Positions 32,735-41,525 of a stretch of 64,000 nucleotides of DNA are shown one piece after another (within the stretch, counting starts at the first letter, position 1; every line of letters begins with the position of its first letter). Source of the DNA: Microbispora bryophytorum (lineage in GTDB: Bacteria; Actinomycetota; Actinomycetes; Streptosporangiales; Streptosporangiaceae). The position numbers and the translations under genes were made by a program. Under the pieces are notes generated by a model, which was given only the letters and a program-made list of their open reading frames with translations, made no database searches and was not told the DNA's origin. The stretch is taken from the NCBI RefSeq assembly GCF_006874465.1, contig NZ_VIRL01000014.1, positions 124,001 through 188,000 of the forward strand, in the 5' to 3' direction.

Positions 32735-35148
32735 GCTCGTACCGTCCCCTGCACGACGGGTGGACCGTCACCGCCGTGTCGTCGACCGGGCAGCTCCGGC
32801 CGGTGGTCGCGGGCCTGCCCGCGGCCGTTCCCGGGTGCGTCCACACCGACCTCCTCGCCGCGGGGCTGATCGAGGACCCGTACCTGGACGACAACGAGGA
32901 CCGGCTGACCTGGATCGGGCGTACGGCGTGGTCGTACGAGACCACCTTCACGTGGGAGCTCGCGTGGGAGTCGGCGGGGGACGGCGCCGGCGACGACCGG
33001 GCGGACCTCGTCTGCGAGGGACTCGACACGGCCGCCACGCTCGTGCTCAACGGCGTCGAGATCGGCACGACGGCCAACATGCACCGGTCGTACCGGTTCT
33101 CCGTGCGGCACCTGCTGCGCGCCGGCGAGAACACGCTCAAGATCCTGTTCGACCCGCCGTACGGGTACGCGGAGGCGCAGAGGGCGGCCCTCGGCGACCG
33201 CCCCGGCGCCTACACCGAGCCGTACCAGTTCATCAGGAAGATGGCCTGCAACTTCGGCTGGGACTGGGGACCGACGGTGGTCACCGCCGGGATCTGGCGG
33301 CCCATCGGCATCGAGACCTGGAGCGCCGCCCGGATCGCCGAGGTGCGGCCTTTCGCCTCGGCGGACGGCACCGTCGAGGTGCACGTGGCGGTCGAGCGCG
33401 CCACCGAGCGGCCGCTCACGCTCACCGCCTCGGTAGGTGGGATCACCGAGACCGTGACCGTCGGCGCCGGGCAGCGCCGCGCGGTCGTCACGCTGACCGT
33501 GCCGGACCCGGAGCTGTGGTGGCCGCGCGGGTACGGCGAGCAGCCGCTGTACGACCTCGTGGTCCGGCTGGAGGACCAGGAGTGGACGGGCAGGATCGGA
33601 TTCCGGTCGGTCGAACTCGACCGCACCGACGACGCGTTCACCTTCGTGATCAACGGGAGGCCGGTCTTCGTCAAGGGCTTCAACTGGATCCCCGACGACT
33701 GCTTCCCCTCGCGCGTCACCCGCGAGCGTCTCGCCGAGCGGTTCGGCCAGGCGGCCGCCGCGGGCGCCAACTGCCTGCGGGTGTGGGGCGGCGGGATGTA
33801 CGAGAGCGAGGACTTCTACGACCTCGCCGACGAGATGGGCCTGCTCGTCTGGCAGGACTTCCCGTTCGCCTGCGCCGCCTATCCCGAGGAGGGCCGCTTC
33901 ACGGCGGAGGTGGAGGCCGAGGCCCGCGAGCACGTCGCCCGCCTGGCCCGCCACGCGAGCCTCGTGCTGTGGTGCGGCAACAACGAGAACATCGAGGGCC
34001 ACGCCGACTGGGGCTGGCAGGACACGCTGGAGGGCCGCAGCTGGGGCGGCGGCTTCTACTACGACCTGCTGCCGCGCGTCGTCGCCGAACTCGACCCGAC
34101 CCGGCCGTACTGGCCGGGCAGCCCCTACTCCGGATCCCCCGGCCTGCCGCCGAACGACCCGTCCAAGGGCACGGTCCACATCTGGACGGTCTGGAACCAC
34201 CAGGACTACACCCACTACGCGACCTACACGCCGAGGTTCGTGGCCGAGTTCGGCTTCCAGGGGCCGCCGACGTACGCGACGCTGCGCGCCGCGGTCTCCG
34301 ACGACCCGCTGACTCCGGTCTCCCCGGGGGTGACCCACCACCAGAAGGCCGTCGACGGCAACCTCAAGCTGCTGCGCGGCCTCGGCGCGCACCTGCCGCA
34401 GCCGGACGGGTTCGACGACTGGCACTACTACACCCAGCTCAACCAGGCCAGGGCGATGGCGTTCGGCATCGAGCGGTTCCGGGCGCTCGCGCCCCACTGC
34501 ATGGGCACGATCGTGTGGCAGCTCAACGACTGCTGGCCGGTCACCTCCTGGGCGGCCGTGGACGGCGGCGGGCGGCGCAAGCCGCTGTGGCACGCGCTGC
34601 GCCGGGCGTACGCCGACCGGTTGCTGACCTTCCAGGGCGACCAGGGCGGCACGCTGGCGGTCGTCAACGACACCGACGAGCCGTGGTCGGGCGAGCTCGC
34701 CGTCGACCGGCTCACCCTGGCGGGGGAGATCCTGGCCAAGGAGCGCCTCGACGTGTCGGTCCCGGCGCGCGGCACGATGTCGGTGAAGCTGCCCGAGGGG
34801 GTCGCGCGCGCCGGCAATTCGGCGGGCGAGGTGCTGGTGGCCGCCCTCGACGACGTACGCGCGCTGCGGTTCCCGGGCGAGGACCCGGCCATGGACTACC
34901 CGCCGGCAGAGATGGACACGGTGGTCGAGGAAATCGAGGGCGGGCTGCGGGTGCGGGTGACCGCGCGGACGATCGTGCGCGAGCTGGCGCTCTTCCCCGA
35001 CCGGCTCGACCCCCGCGCGACCGTGGACGACCAGCTCGTGACGCTGCTGCCGGGGGAGACCGCGGTCTTCCACGTGACGGGCGGTGAGGTGGACCCGGGC
35101 GCGCTGGTCCGTCACCCCGTGCTTCGATGCGTCAACGAATCCCGTTAG
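32731..35148 (+). CDS. GH2 beta-mannosidase (intracellular)
   Basis: This 805-aa glycoside hydrolase family 2 enzyme lacks a signal peptide. N-terminal sugar-binding domain carries the beta-mannosidase signatures VPGCVHTDLLAAGLIEDPYL and RKMACNFGWDWGP. The TIM barrel holds the acid/base Glu419 (WCGNNEN) and nucleophile Glu506 (AEFGFQGPP). HNDCWP-like QLNDCWPVTSW is also typical of family mannosidases. It would release mannose from the non-reducing end of imported beta-1,4-mannooligosaccharides. AAGGAG precedes GTG 32731. The gene overlaps the ATPase stop, and manA follows, giving a transport-to-phosphate-isomerase series. Confidence 0.93.
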   Translation: MSSYRPLHDGWTVTAVSSTGQLRPVVAGLPAAVPGCVHTDLLAAGLIEDPYLDDNEDRLTWIGRTAWSYETTFTWELAWESAGDGAGDDRADLVCEGLDTAATLVLNGVEIGTTANMHRSYRFSVRHLLRAGENTLKILFDPPYGYAEAQRAALGDRPGAYTEPYQFIRKMACNFGWDWGPTVVTAGIWRPIGIETWSAARIAEVRPFASADGTVEVHVAVERATERPLTLTASVGGITETVTVGAGQRRAVVTLTVPDPELWWPRGYGEQPLYDLVVRLEDQEWTGRIGFRSVELDRTDDAFTFVINGRPVFVKGFNWIPDDCFPSRVTRERLAERFGQAAAAGANCLRVWGGGMYESEDFYDLADEMGLLVWQDFPFACAAYPEEGRFTAEVEAEAREHVARLARHASLVLWCGNNENIEGHADWGWQDTLEGRSWGGGFYYDLLPRVVAELDPTRPYWPGSPYSGSPGLPPNDPSKGTVHIWTVWNHQDYTHYATYTPRFVAEFGFQGPPTYATLRAAVSDDPLTPVSPGVTHHQKAVDGNLKLLRGLGAHLPQPDGFDDWHYYTQLNQARAMAFGIERFRALAPHCMGTIVWQLNDCWPVTSWAAVDGGGRRKPLWHALRRAYADRLLTFQGDQGGTLAVVNDTDEPWSGELAVDRLTLAGEILAKERLDVSVPARGTMSVKLPEGVARAGNSAGEVLVAALDDVRALRFPGEDPAMDYPPAEMDTVVEEIEGGLRVRVTARTIVRELALFPDRLDPRATVDDQLVTLLPGETAVFHVTGGEVDPGALVRHPVLRCVNESR

Positions 35149-35183
35149 TCTCGGAACTCCCCCTTGACGCCCTAAGGACGCAC

Positions 35184-36302
35184 GTGGACCTGCTCATCAA
35201 CCCCATAAAGGACTACCCCTGGGGCTCCCGGACGGCCATCGCCGAGCTGACCGGGCGGTCCGCCTCGGGGCCGGAGGCCGAGTTGTGGATGGGCGCCCAC
35301 CCGGCGGCGTCGTCCCGGCTGGTCAGGGACGGGGTCGAGACCGCGCTCGCCGACGCGGTGGCGGCCGACCCGGTGGGAACCCTCGGGGAGGCGGTCGCCG
35401 GGCGGTTCGGGGAGCGGCTGCCGTACCTGATGAAGCTGATCGCGGTGGACGCGCCGCTGTCGCTGCAGGTCCACCCCGACGCCGGGCAGGCCGCCGACGG
35501 TCACGCCCGGGGGGACGCGAACTACACCGACCCCTGGCACAAGCCGGAGCTGGTCTGCGCGCTCACGCCGTTCACCGGGCTGGCCGGGTTCCGGCCGCCC
35601 GAGCAGTCGGCGATGCTGGTCGAGCGGCTGCACGTCGACGCGCTGCGGCCGGTGGTCGCGGCGCTGCGGGGCGGCGACGTGCTCGGCGCGCTGCGGGTGC
35701 TGCTGGAGTGGCCACGATCCGGGGGCACGTCGCGGCGCGAGCTGGTCGAGGCGGTGGTGTGGGCGGCCTCCGCCGTCCACACGCCCGACTACGCGCTGGT
35801 GGTGCGGCTGGCCCGGCGTTATCCGGAGGACCCGGCCGTGCTGGCGCCGCTGCTGATGCGTCGCCACACGCTGGCCCCCGGCGAGGCGCTGTTCCTCGGG
35901 GCCGGGGTGCTGCACTGCTACCTCGACGGCTTCGCCGTGGAGATCATGGCCTGCTCCGACAACGTGCTGCGGGCGGGCCTGACCGGCAAGCACATCGACG
36001 TGGAGGAGCTGCTGCGGATCACCGACGCCGAGAAGCAGCCCGTGGCGGTGGAGCCGGTGGGCGGTGCGTACGTGCCGCCGGTCCCGGAGTTCCTGCTCCG
36101 CAGGATCGTGCCCGGCGCGGCCGAGACGCTCCCGGGGGGCCTGCCGAGGATCGTGCTGTGCACCGAAGGCGTGGTGAACGTGGGCACGGCCGGCTCGGAG
36201 GTCAAGCTGCGGCCCGGCGAGTCGGCGTTCGCCGCCGCGTCGGAGGGCTCGGTCGAGCTCGGCGGGGACGGCGTCGCCTTCTGCGCCGAACCTCACCTGT
36301 GA
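35184..36302 (+). CDS. manA: Mannose-6-phosphate isomerase, class I
   Basis: This 372-aa type I phosphomannose isomerase has the N-terminal NPIKDYPWGSRTAIAEL, EAELWMGAHP, PLSLQVHPD (zinc ligand His), HKPELVCAL (zinc His and Glu) and the LFLGAGVLHCYLDGFAVEIMACSDNVLRAGLTGKHID block that includes the last zinc His and catalytic Arg. It interconverts mannose-6-P and fructose-6-P. AAGGA at 35174-35178 selects GTG 35184 over an ATG at 35127 inside the mannosidase gene. As the last gene of the mannan operon it feeds released mannose, after phosphorylation by a kinase outside the window, into glycolysis. Confidence 0.93.
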   Translation: MDLLINPIKDYPWGSRTAIAELTGRSASGPEAELWMGAHPAASSRLVRDGVETALADAVAADPVGTLGEAVAGRFGERLPYLMKLIAVDAPLSLQVHPDAGQAADGHARGDANYTDPWHKPELVCALTPFTGLAGFRPPEQSAMLVERLHVDALRPVVAALRGGDVLGALRVLLEWPRSGGTSRRELVEAVVWAASAVHTPDYALVVRLARRYPEDPAVLAPLLMRRHTLAPGEALFLGAGVLHCYLDGFAVEIMACSDNVLRAGLTGKHIDVEELLRITDAEKQPVAVEPVGGAYVPPVPEFLLRRIVPGAAETLPGGLPRIVLCTEGVVNVGTAGSEVKLRPGESAFAAASEGSVELGGDGVAFCAEPHL

Positions 36303-36399
36303 CTCACTTAGCGTGATGTTTGTCCTACGCCGCGTGATGTGAACACGTTCCGCGGGTAGGAGCCCCTCGTTGTCAAGCGCAACCCGACGAGGGGGATCC

Positions 36400-37455
36400 A
36401 TGGGGCGCTTCAGGGTTGCCGGTATCGCTGCGGCGTCGTTGGGGGCGGTCGCGCTCTCCGCCTGCGCCGCAGGCGGGAGCAAGCACGTCACACACGCGAG
36501 CCCGGCCGGTCACCAGCAGAGCAACGCGGCGGCCGGTGCGGCGCAGCGCAAGTCCGAGACCGCCGCCGCCGCTCAGGTGAAGGCCAACGAGCTGGGGCAG
36601 GTCCCGGTGATCATGTATCACCGGATCGTCAAGAACCCGCCACCGGGCGACGACCGCAGCCCGAAGGACTTCCGCGACGAGCTGGAACGGCTCGCGGCGG
36701 AGGACTACGTGCCGGTCACCGCGGCCGAGTACACCACCGGCAAGATCGACATTCCGGCGGGTAAGCACCCGGTGGTGCTGACCTTCGACGACTCCTCGCC
36801 CTCCCAGCTCACACTCGACGGCATGGGCAATCCGGCGCCGGACTGCGCGGTCGGCATCCTCATGGACGTCGCGAAGAAGCATCCGGGCTTCCGGCCGGTG
36901 GCGACCATGTATGTGATCAAGGACCTGTTCGGCAAGGCCCGGCAGGAGGAGCAGATCCAGGTCCTGCAGTGGCTCAAGGACCACAACTTCGACATCGGCA
37001 ACCACACCCGCGACCATCTCAACCTGCTCGGCAAGCCGAAGGCCGAGGTGGAGAAGCAGGTCGCGGCCGGGCAGACGCTGATCACCGCACTGATCAAGAC
37101 GCCGCCGGTCACGCTCGCCCTGCCGTACGGCAACCAGCCGCACGAGAAGAAGTGGGCGCTGCAGGGGGCGGACGGCGGCACCCGCTACGACTACAAGGGT
37201 GTGTTCCTCGCGGGCTACACCCCGTCGCCGTCGCCGTTCACCAAGGACTTCGATCCGGTCGGCATCCCGCGGATCAGGTCGAAGGAGAAGGTCGGCGACT
37301 GCAAGAAGTTCTGCTCGATGGCGTGGCTCGACTGGCTCAAGGCGAACCCCACCGACCGCTACACCTCGGACGGCAACCCCAACACGGTCGCCTTCCCGAA
37401 GTTCAAGGCGGCCTTCGTCGCGCCGTCGTTCACGTCCCGTGCGCTGCCGTACTGA
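36400..37455 (+). CDS. Polysaccharide deacetylase (NodB-type) lipoprotein
   Basis: This 351-aa protein starts with a lipoprotein signal (GRFRVAGIAAASLGAVALSAC) and has a NodB homology domain. VPVIMYHRIVKNPP is its opening motif, VVLTFDDSSPSQL supplies the TFDD catalytic Asp pair, GNHTRDHLNL gives the zinc-binding His-x3-His, and LALPYGNQPHEKKW is motif 3. It probably N- or O-deacetylates a cell-wall or extracellular glycan. An insertion between motifs 1 and 2 (NPAPDCAVGILMDVAKKHPG) is unusual compared with short NodB proteins. GAGGGGG precedes ATG 36400. Confidence 0.88.
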   Translation: MGRFRVAGIAAASLGAVALSACAAGGSKHVTHASPAGHQQSNAAAGAAQRKSETAAAAQVKANELGQVPVIMYHRIVKNPPPGDDRSPKDFRDELERLAAEDYVPVTAAEYTTGKIDIPAGKHPVVLTFDDSSPSQLTLDGMGNPAPDCAVGILMDVAKKHPGFRPVATMYVIKDLFGKARQEEQIQVLQWLKDHNFDIGNHTRDHLNLLGKPKAEVEKQVAAGQTLITALIKTPPVTLALPYGNQPHEKKWALQGADGGTRYDYKGVFLAGYTPSPSPFTKDFDPVGIPRIRSKEKVGDCKKFCSMAWLDWLKANPTDRYTSDGNPNTVAFPKFKAAFVAPSFTSRALPY

Positions 37456-37495
37456 CGGGGACGGATGACCGTGCGGGGGCGGCTACCCTGCCAGC

Positions 37496-38281
37496 ATGGA
37501 CGACGCCACCGCCGACGCGACCGCCCTGCGCGGACTCACCCCGCGGCTGATCGGCCCGGAGATCCTCGCGGTCTTCGCGGTATCGCTCGGCGCCAGCGCG
37601 CTGCTGTCGCTCATCCGCCTCATCGGCGCGCTGACCGCGCCGAAGGACCTGGGCGACCAGCACGCGGTGCTGGTCGGCTCGCTGGCCCCCGGCCGCCCGT
37701 GGCTGGATCTCTCGCTGCACCTCGCGGGGATCGCGGTGAACGTGGCGCCCGTGGGGCTGGTCGCCTACCTGCTGGCCCGATCGGGCGAGTCGATGGGCAC
37801 GATCGGGGCCGACTGGCGCGAGCCGGGCCGCGACACGCTGCGCGGCGCCGTGCTGGCGGCGGTGATCGGCGGCAGCGGGCTGCTGTTCTACCTGTTCGCC
37901 TTCCAGTCCGGGATCAACCTGAACGTCGTGCCCGACAGCCTGCCGGACATCTGGTGGCGGATCCCGGTCCTGGTGGCCGAGGCGGCCCAGAACGGCGTGC
38001 TGGAGGAGGTGCTGGTCGCCGGTTATCTGCTGCATCGGCTGCGGCAGCGGGGCTGGTCGCCGTGGCGAGCGCTGGGGGCGTCGGCCGTCCTGCGCGGCTC
38101 CTACCACCTCTACCAGGGCTTCGGCGGCTTCGTCGGCAACATCGTGATGGGTGTGGTCTTCGGCCGGCTCTACCAGCGCTGGGGGCGGACCATGCCGCTG
38201 ATCATCGCGCACACGCTGATCGACGTGGTGGCCTTCGTCGGGTACGGCCTGCTGCGCGGTCGCGTTTCCTGGCTGCCCTGA
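37496..38281 (+). CDS. CPBP family intramembrane glutamic endopeptidase
   Basis: This 261-aa membrane protein has about seven or eight helices. The CPBP/Abi motifs are present: LEEVLVAGYLLHRL (EExxxR-like motif 1, with Tyr/Leu instead of the Arg), LRGSYHLYQGFGGFVGNIVMG (motif 2 FxxxH-like) and LIIAHTLIDVV (motif 3 HxxxD). Relatives process prenylated proteins or act in regulated proteolysis and bacteriocin immunity. Substrate unknown. The start is ATG 37496, 40 nt after the deacetylase. Confidence 0.88.
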   Translation: MDDATADATALRGLTPRLIGPEILAVFAVSLGASALLSLIRLIGALTAPKDLGDQHAVLVGSLAPGRPWLDLSLHLAGIAVNVAPVGLVAYLLARSGESMGTIGADWREPGRDTLRGAVLAAVIGGSGLLFYLFAFQSGINLNVVPDSLPDIWWRIPVLVAEAAQNGVLEEVLVAGYLLHRLRQRGWSPWRALGASAVLRGSYHLYQGFGGFVGNIVMGVVFGRLYQRWGRTMPLIIAHTLIDVVAFVGYGLLRGRVSWLP

Positions 38282-38883
38282 TCTCCTGTCTAATCGGGCG
38301 GAATGCGTTCTCTCCGGCGCGCCTGATTGATTTGGGCCCGATCCCGGTACATCGTTGACGGGCCGCCGCACGTCTGGATCCCCCCGGGCAAAACCGGCCT
38401 GTCCTGGCCGCATTTTTCATTCGGGGAATTCGCATGAAGCGTTTATCGATACGCATTTCATATTCGGTGCGCCGGCGCGCCGCCGTCGACCGCCGGCCCG
38501 GTGGTTCCACCCGGCCGCCCGGCCGCGAACGTCCGGCCGGCCTGCCGTACCGGCGCCCAGTTGGAGGCCCGGTAGGAGGCCCGGCGGGAGGGCCGGTGAG
38601 AGGTGGAGCCGCATGCCGGGGCTCCGCCGCGCCCGTCACCGCGCGTGCCGTCACTCCGAGGGCTGTGACCGTGTGTGCGGCCGTGTCCGCGCGGCCCGCT
38701 CCCGGGAACACCGGGTCGTGGGCGGCGGTCCCGCCGCGACAGGGGACGAGTGGCTTATTACCACCGGTGCCGAGGGCGCGGTCCGATCCGTTATGTCCGC
38801 ACGCCGGGTGCCCGTAGGGGCGCCCGGCGTGCCGTCTTTGTGCCGGTTGTCTTTGTGCCGGGTCCGGGTCTCCGGCGGGCCGC
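38282..38883. other. 600-bp intergenic region with strong hairpin
   Basis: The region begins with a relatively AT-rich segment (to about 38470) and continues with GGAGGCCCGG-type repeats (38561-38605). An open frame from ATG 38434 to 38817 would encode a 127-aa Arg/Pro/Gly-rich protein starting MKRLSIRISYSV. Its composition looks like read-through of GC-rich DNA rather than a gene, so I do not call it. The only firm element is the hairpin at 38799-38832. Confidence 0.45.
38799..38832. terminator. Bidirectional hairpin terminator, 15-bp stem
   Basis: GCACGCCGGGTGCCC (38799-38813), loop GTAG, then GGGCGCCCGGCGTGC (38818-38832), one wobble pair. It lies 52 nt beyond the stop of the minus-strand MDMPI gene. 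A CTTTGTGCCGG direct repeat follows on the plus strand. Confidence 0.7.
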
Positions 38884-39612
38884 TCAGGCGAGGCAGCGCA
38901 GCGCGCTCCTGACGCGGTCGTCGAGACGATGCCCGGCGGGCAGACGCCCGACCGTCGCCTCGACGAACTCCTCGGGGGAGAGATCGGCGGTCAGGCCGTC
39001 GTCCACCTGCACCTGCACCCGGCCGCAGGCGCGTTCGACCCGCGCCGGGGCCCCCTGCTCCTCCAGCACGAACATGCCGAATCGGACCCGCCAGCCGAGA
39101 CGGTCGCCGGCCTCGTCGGGCGGCACAGGCGCTGCGACGTCGTCGGCGTGCGTGGCGTACTCCGAGGCGTAGTGGAAGGCCTGGAGACCGGCCGGGTAGG
39201 GGCCGGCCGACGTGTGCAGCGTGCCGTCGCGGCCGAGGGTGCGCATCCGCCTTCGCGTCTCCCCGTTCCTGGTCCGCCACTCGTCGAGCACCTGCTCCAC
39301 CGGCAGGCCCTGCCGCTTGCGCACGCACCATTCGTTGAAGCCGTCGAAGCCGCCGCCCACGCCCTCGTGTTCGAGCAGTTCGTAGAACCCGTCGATGTCG
39401 TCGTCCAGGCACGCGTGGTTGTACGACTCCTCGCCGGCCAGGTGGGCGAGCACGTCGCGCACCGTCCAGCCGTCGCACCGGGAGGGGCGGTTCCAGCCGT
39501 CCTCGTCGAGGGAGGAGCCGAGGGAGGAGAAGAAGCGGTCCAGCCGCGCCGCCTCGGTGTCGAAGATGTCGAAGGGGTCGAGCCCCGCCAGTTCGTCCCG
39601 TGCTGAGGTCAT
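38884..39612 (-). CDS. Maleylpyruvate isomerase/mycothiol-dependent (MDMPI, DinB-like) family protein
   Basis: This 242-aa protein has the four-helix DinB/MDMPI fold. The N-terminal helix RLDRFFSSLGSSLDEDGWNRPSRCDGWTVRDVLAHLAGEE contains the first metal His (DVLAHL) and the characteristic SRCDGWTVRDV motif; the second metal site is in ASEYATHADDVAAP. A C-terminal domain (about 185-242) resembles the MDMPI_C segment. Members bind Zn or Ni and use mycothiol, the actinobacterial thiol cofactor. The reaction cannot be assigned. Confidence 0.85.
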   Translation of the reverse strand: MTSARDELAGLDPFDIFDTEAARLDRFFSSLGSSLDEDGWNRPSRCDGWTVRDVLAHLAGEESYNHACLDDDIDGFYELLEHEGVGGGFDGFNEWCVRKRQGLPVEQVLDEWRTRNGETRRRMRTLGRDGTLHTSAGPYPAGLQAFHYASEYATHADDVAAPVPPDEAGDRLGWRVRFGMFVLEEQGAPARVERACGRVQVQVDDGLTADLSPEEFVEATVGRLPAGHRLDDRVRSALRCLA

Positions 39613-39847
39613 GCCTGGGCCGTACCCTGACCTGCCCCGCCCTCACTTCGCGACCGTACGGCCAGCAGCATCGGGCGGTGTCATGACATTTCTCTTATAA
39701 AGCGGACATTCAAACCTGCGATGGCCTCAACAATGCGTAGGGGAAGGGAAAGATCGGGCTTAGCTCGTTTGTCCGGTGATCTGTGTGGAAACCCCGAGAT
39801 CGATACGCACGGTGGTTGTTCTCTGGTTGTTCTAGGGGGAAAACGAA

Positions 39848-40738
39848 ATGGCAAAAAGCACGAGCGTCGCCGGGGTCCTCGCGATCGGCGCCGTCCTCGC
39901 CGGTGGCGCCGTGATCGCGAGCGTTCCTCTCGTCGCGGCTCCGGCGGGGGCCGCCACGATGTCCGCACAGCACAGCCTCGTCCGGCTCGGCCATCCGCAC
40001 TCCCGGGGGCGGAACAACCGCCAGAAGAACGGGCACCGGCACAATCAGCGGCTGCGGGAGCAGCAGCGCCAGCACCAGTTCCTGATGCGCGACCTCACGC
40101 TGGTCCTCGTCCCCTACCAGAAGGAGACGACGTCCGCGGCCGCGCTGCCGTACAACTGGCAGAACGACAGCGTCTCCGCCCAGACGTACAGCGACCAGGA
40201 CCAGTGGGCCGCGTTGCAGGACACTTCCGAGGCGGCCGAGCTCGTCCGTGACGGCCAGGAGGGGGACTCCAAGACGATGGTCTCCCCGCGGACGGAGGAG
40301 CAGGACGTGGATCGGTCCGTCGCCGTGGACGGGAAGAAGGACGGCAAGCGGGACCGCCCGGCGCCCCGGCCGCTCACGCCCACACCCACGCCCACACCCA
40401 CGACGCCGCCGACGACGCCGCCCACGGTCGTTCAGCCCGTCGTGCAGTCGGCCGTCAAGCCGGCCGTCAAGCCGGTGGTGAAGCCCGTGGTGAAGGCGGC
40501 CGTCAAGCCCGCAGTGAAGCCCGCAGTGAAGCCTGCCGTGAAGCCCGTCGCGCAGCCGGCGCTCGCGCCCGCGACGTGCGCTCCCGCCTGTTCGCCCGGC
40601 CTCACCCTGCCCCTGACCCTCTCGCTCACGGCCAAGGTGTCCCTCGCGCCGGGCGCGGGTGCGAGCACGGCCGCGAAGCCGGCCACCGGTACGACCACCG
40701 GGACCACCGGAGCCTGCGTGCCGCTGAGCGCGAGCTGA
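39848..40738 (+). CDS. Secreted protein with Lys-Pro-(Ala/Val)-Val repeats
   Basis: This 296-aa preprotein has a signal peptide (residues 1-36, ending APAGAAT) and a His/Arg/Asn/Gln-rich basic segment (RGRNNRQKNGHRHNQRLREQQRQHQF). A charged middle part and a PTPTPT hinge follow, then ten copies of a KPAV/KPVV tetrapeptide on 12-nt repeats (about 40447-40550). The tail has three cysteines and Thr-rich sequence. I recognise no family. KP-rich repeats occur in wall-spanning or wall-binding proteins, so a cell-surface location is plausible. GGGGGA precedes ATG 39848. Confidence 0.7.
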   Translation: MAKSTSVAGVLAIGAVLAGGAVIASVPLVAAPAGAATMSAQHSLVRLGHPHSRGRNNRQKNGHRHNQRLREQQRQHQFLMRDLTLVLVPYQKETTSAAALPYNWQNDSVSAQTYSDQDQWAALQDTSEAAELVRDGQEGDSKTMVSPRTEEQDVDRSVAVDGKKDGKRDRPAPRPLTPTPTPTPTTPPTTPPTVVQPVVQSAVKPAVKPVVKPVVKAAVKPAVKPAVKPAVKPVAQPALAPATCAPACSPGLTLPLTLSLTAKVSLAPGAGASTAAKPATGTTTGTTGACVPLSAS

Positions 40739-40742
40739 GCCG

Positions 40743-41525
40743 TCAGACGTCCCTGCGGGCCAGCAGGACGGCGGCCACCGCGTACGGCACCGCCACCCAG
40801 GCGGCCATCGCCGCGAGCGCGGCGAGCGGCGACAGGAGCGCGCCGCCGAGTGACTGGGGGTTGCCGGTGCCGGCCAGCTGGCCCGCCAGGGCGCCTGGCA
40901 GGATCGAGCCGATGCGCTCGTTCCAGGGCGCCGGGATGTTGTTGACGATGATCGGAAGCACGTACCAGACCGCCACGAGTGCGGCGACGGCGGCGACGGG
41001 CGACCGGGTGATCGCGGCCAGGCACAGGCCGAGCAGCGCGAACATCGCGATGGACAGGCTCAACGCGAGGAAGAGCGGCATCTGACGGCTCAGCGTTTCG
41101 GCCGACTGCCCCTGGATGGGCCGATCGCCGATGATGAGCCGCCCGGCGGCGTACGTCGCGAGCACGGCCGCGAGTCCCGTGCAGAAGGCGACGACCGCGA
41201 CGACGGCCGCCTTGGCGGCGAGCACCCGCCCGCGCGACGGCAGCACGGTGAACGTGGTGCGGATCATGCCGGTGCCGTACTCGCCGGAGAAGGCGAGGAC
41301 GCCCAGCACGGCCAGGCACAGCGAGGCGAGCCAGTTGGCGAGCTCGGGCAGCGACGACACCTCAAGGCGGTCGCGCTGGTCGGGCGGCAGGCCCTCCCAC
41401 AGGTGGACGGCGTACCACGCCAGCAGGGCCATGAGAGCGACGACGACGGCGACCACGCCGAAGACGACGGAGGTGGACCGGAGGGTGCGGAGCTTGAGCC
41501 ATTCGGCGGCCAGGGCGTCGATCAC
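40743..41525 (-). CDS. ABC-2 type transporter permease
   Basis: This 260-aa membrane protein has six predicted helices and the ABC2_membrane pattern: MIDALAAEWLKLRTLRSTSVVFGVVAV at the N-terminus, LAVLGVLAFSGEYGTGMIRTTFTVLPSRGRVLAAKA between helices 2 and 3, and a C-terminal pair. It overlaps the ATPase by 4 nt (GTGA) and forms an exporter with it. Substrate unknown; exporters next to a NarL two-component pair often handle antibiotics or peptides. Confidence 0.9.
   Translation of the reverse strand: MIDALAAEWLKLRTLRSTSVVFGVVAVVVALMALLAWYAVHLWEGLPPDQRDRLEVSSLPELANWLASLCLAVLGVLAFSGEYGTGMIRTTFTVLPSRGRVLAAKAAVVAVVAFCTGLAAVLATYAAGRLIIGDRPIQGQSAETLSRQMPLFLALSLSIAMFALLGLCLAAITRSPVAAVAALVAVWYVLPIIVNNIPAPWNERIGSILPGALAGQLAGTGNPQSLGGALLSPLAALAAMAAWVAVPYAVAAVLLARRDV

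Noticed and set aside
32701-35115. 804-codon minus-strand open frame
   Set aside because: Antisense to the GH2 mannosidase, which has all catalytic residues.
38434-38817. 127-codon open frame starting MKRLSIRISYSV
   Set aside because: Although it has an acceptable start context, the Arg/Pro/Gly-rich product shows no fold or conservation cue and lies in a repeat-rich spacer.
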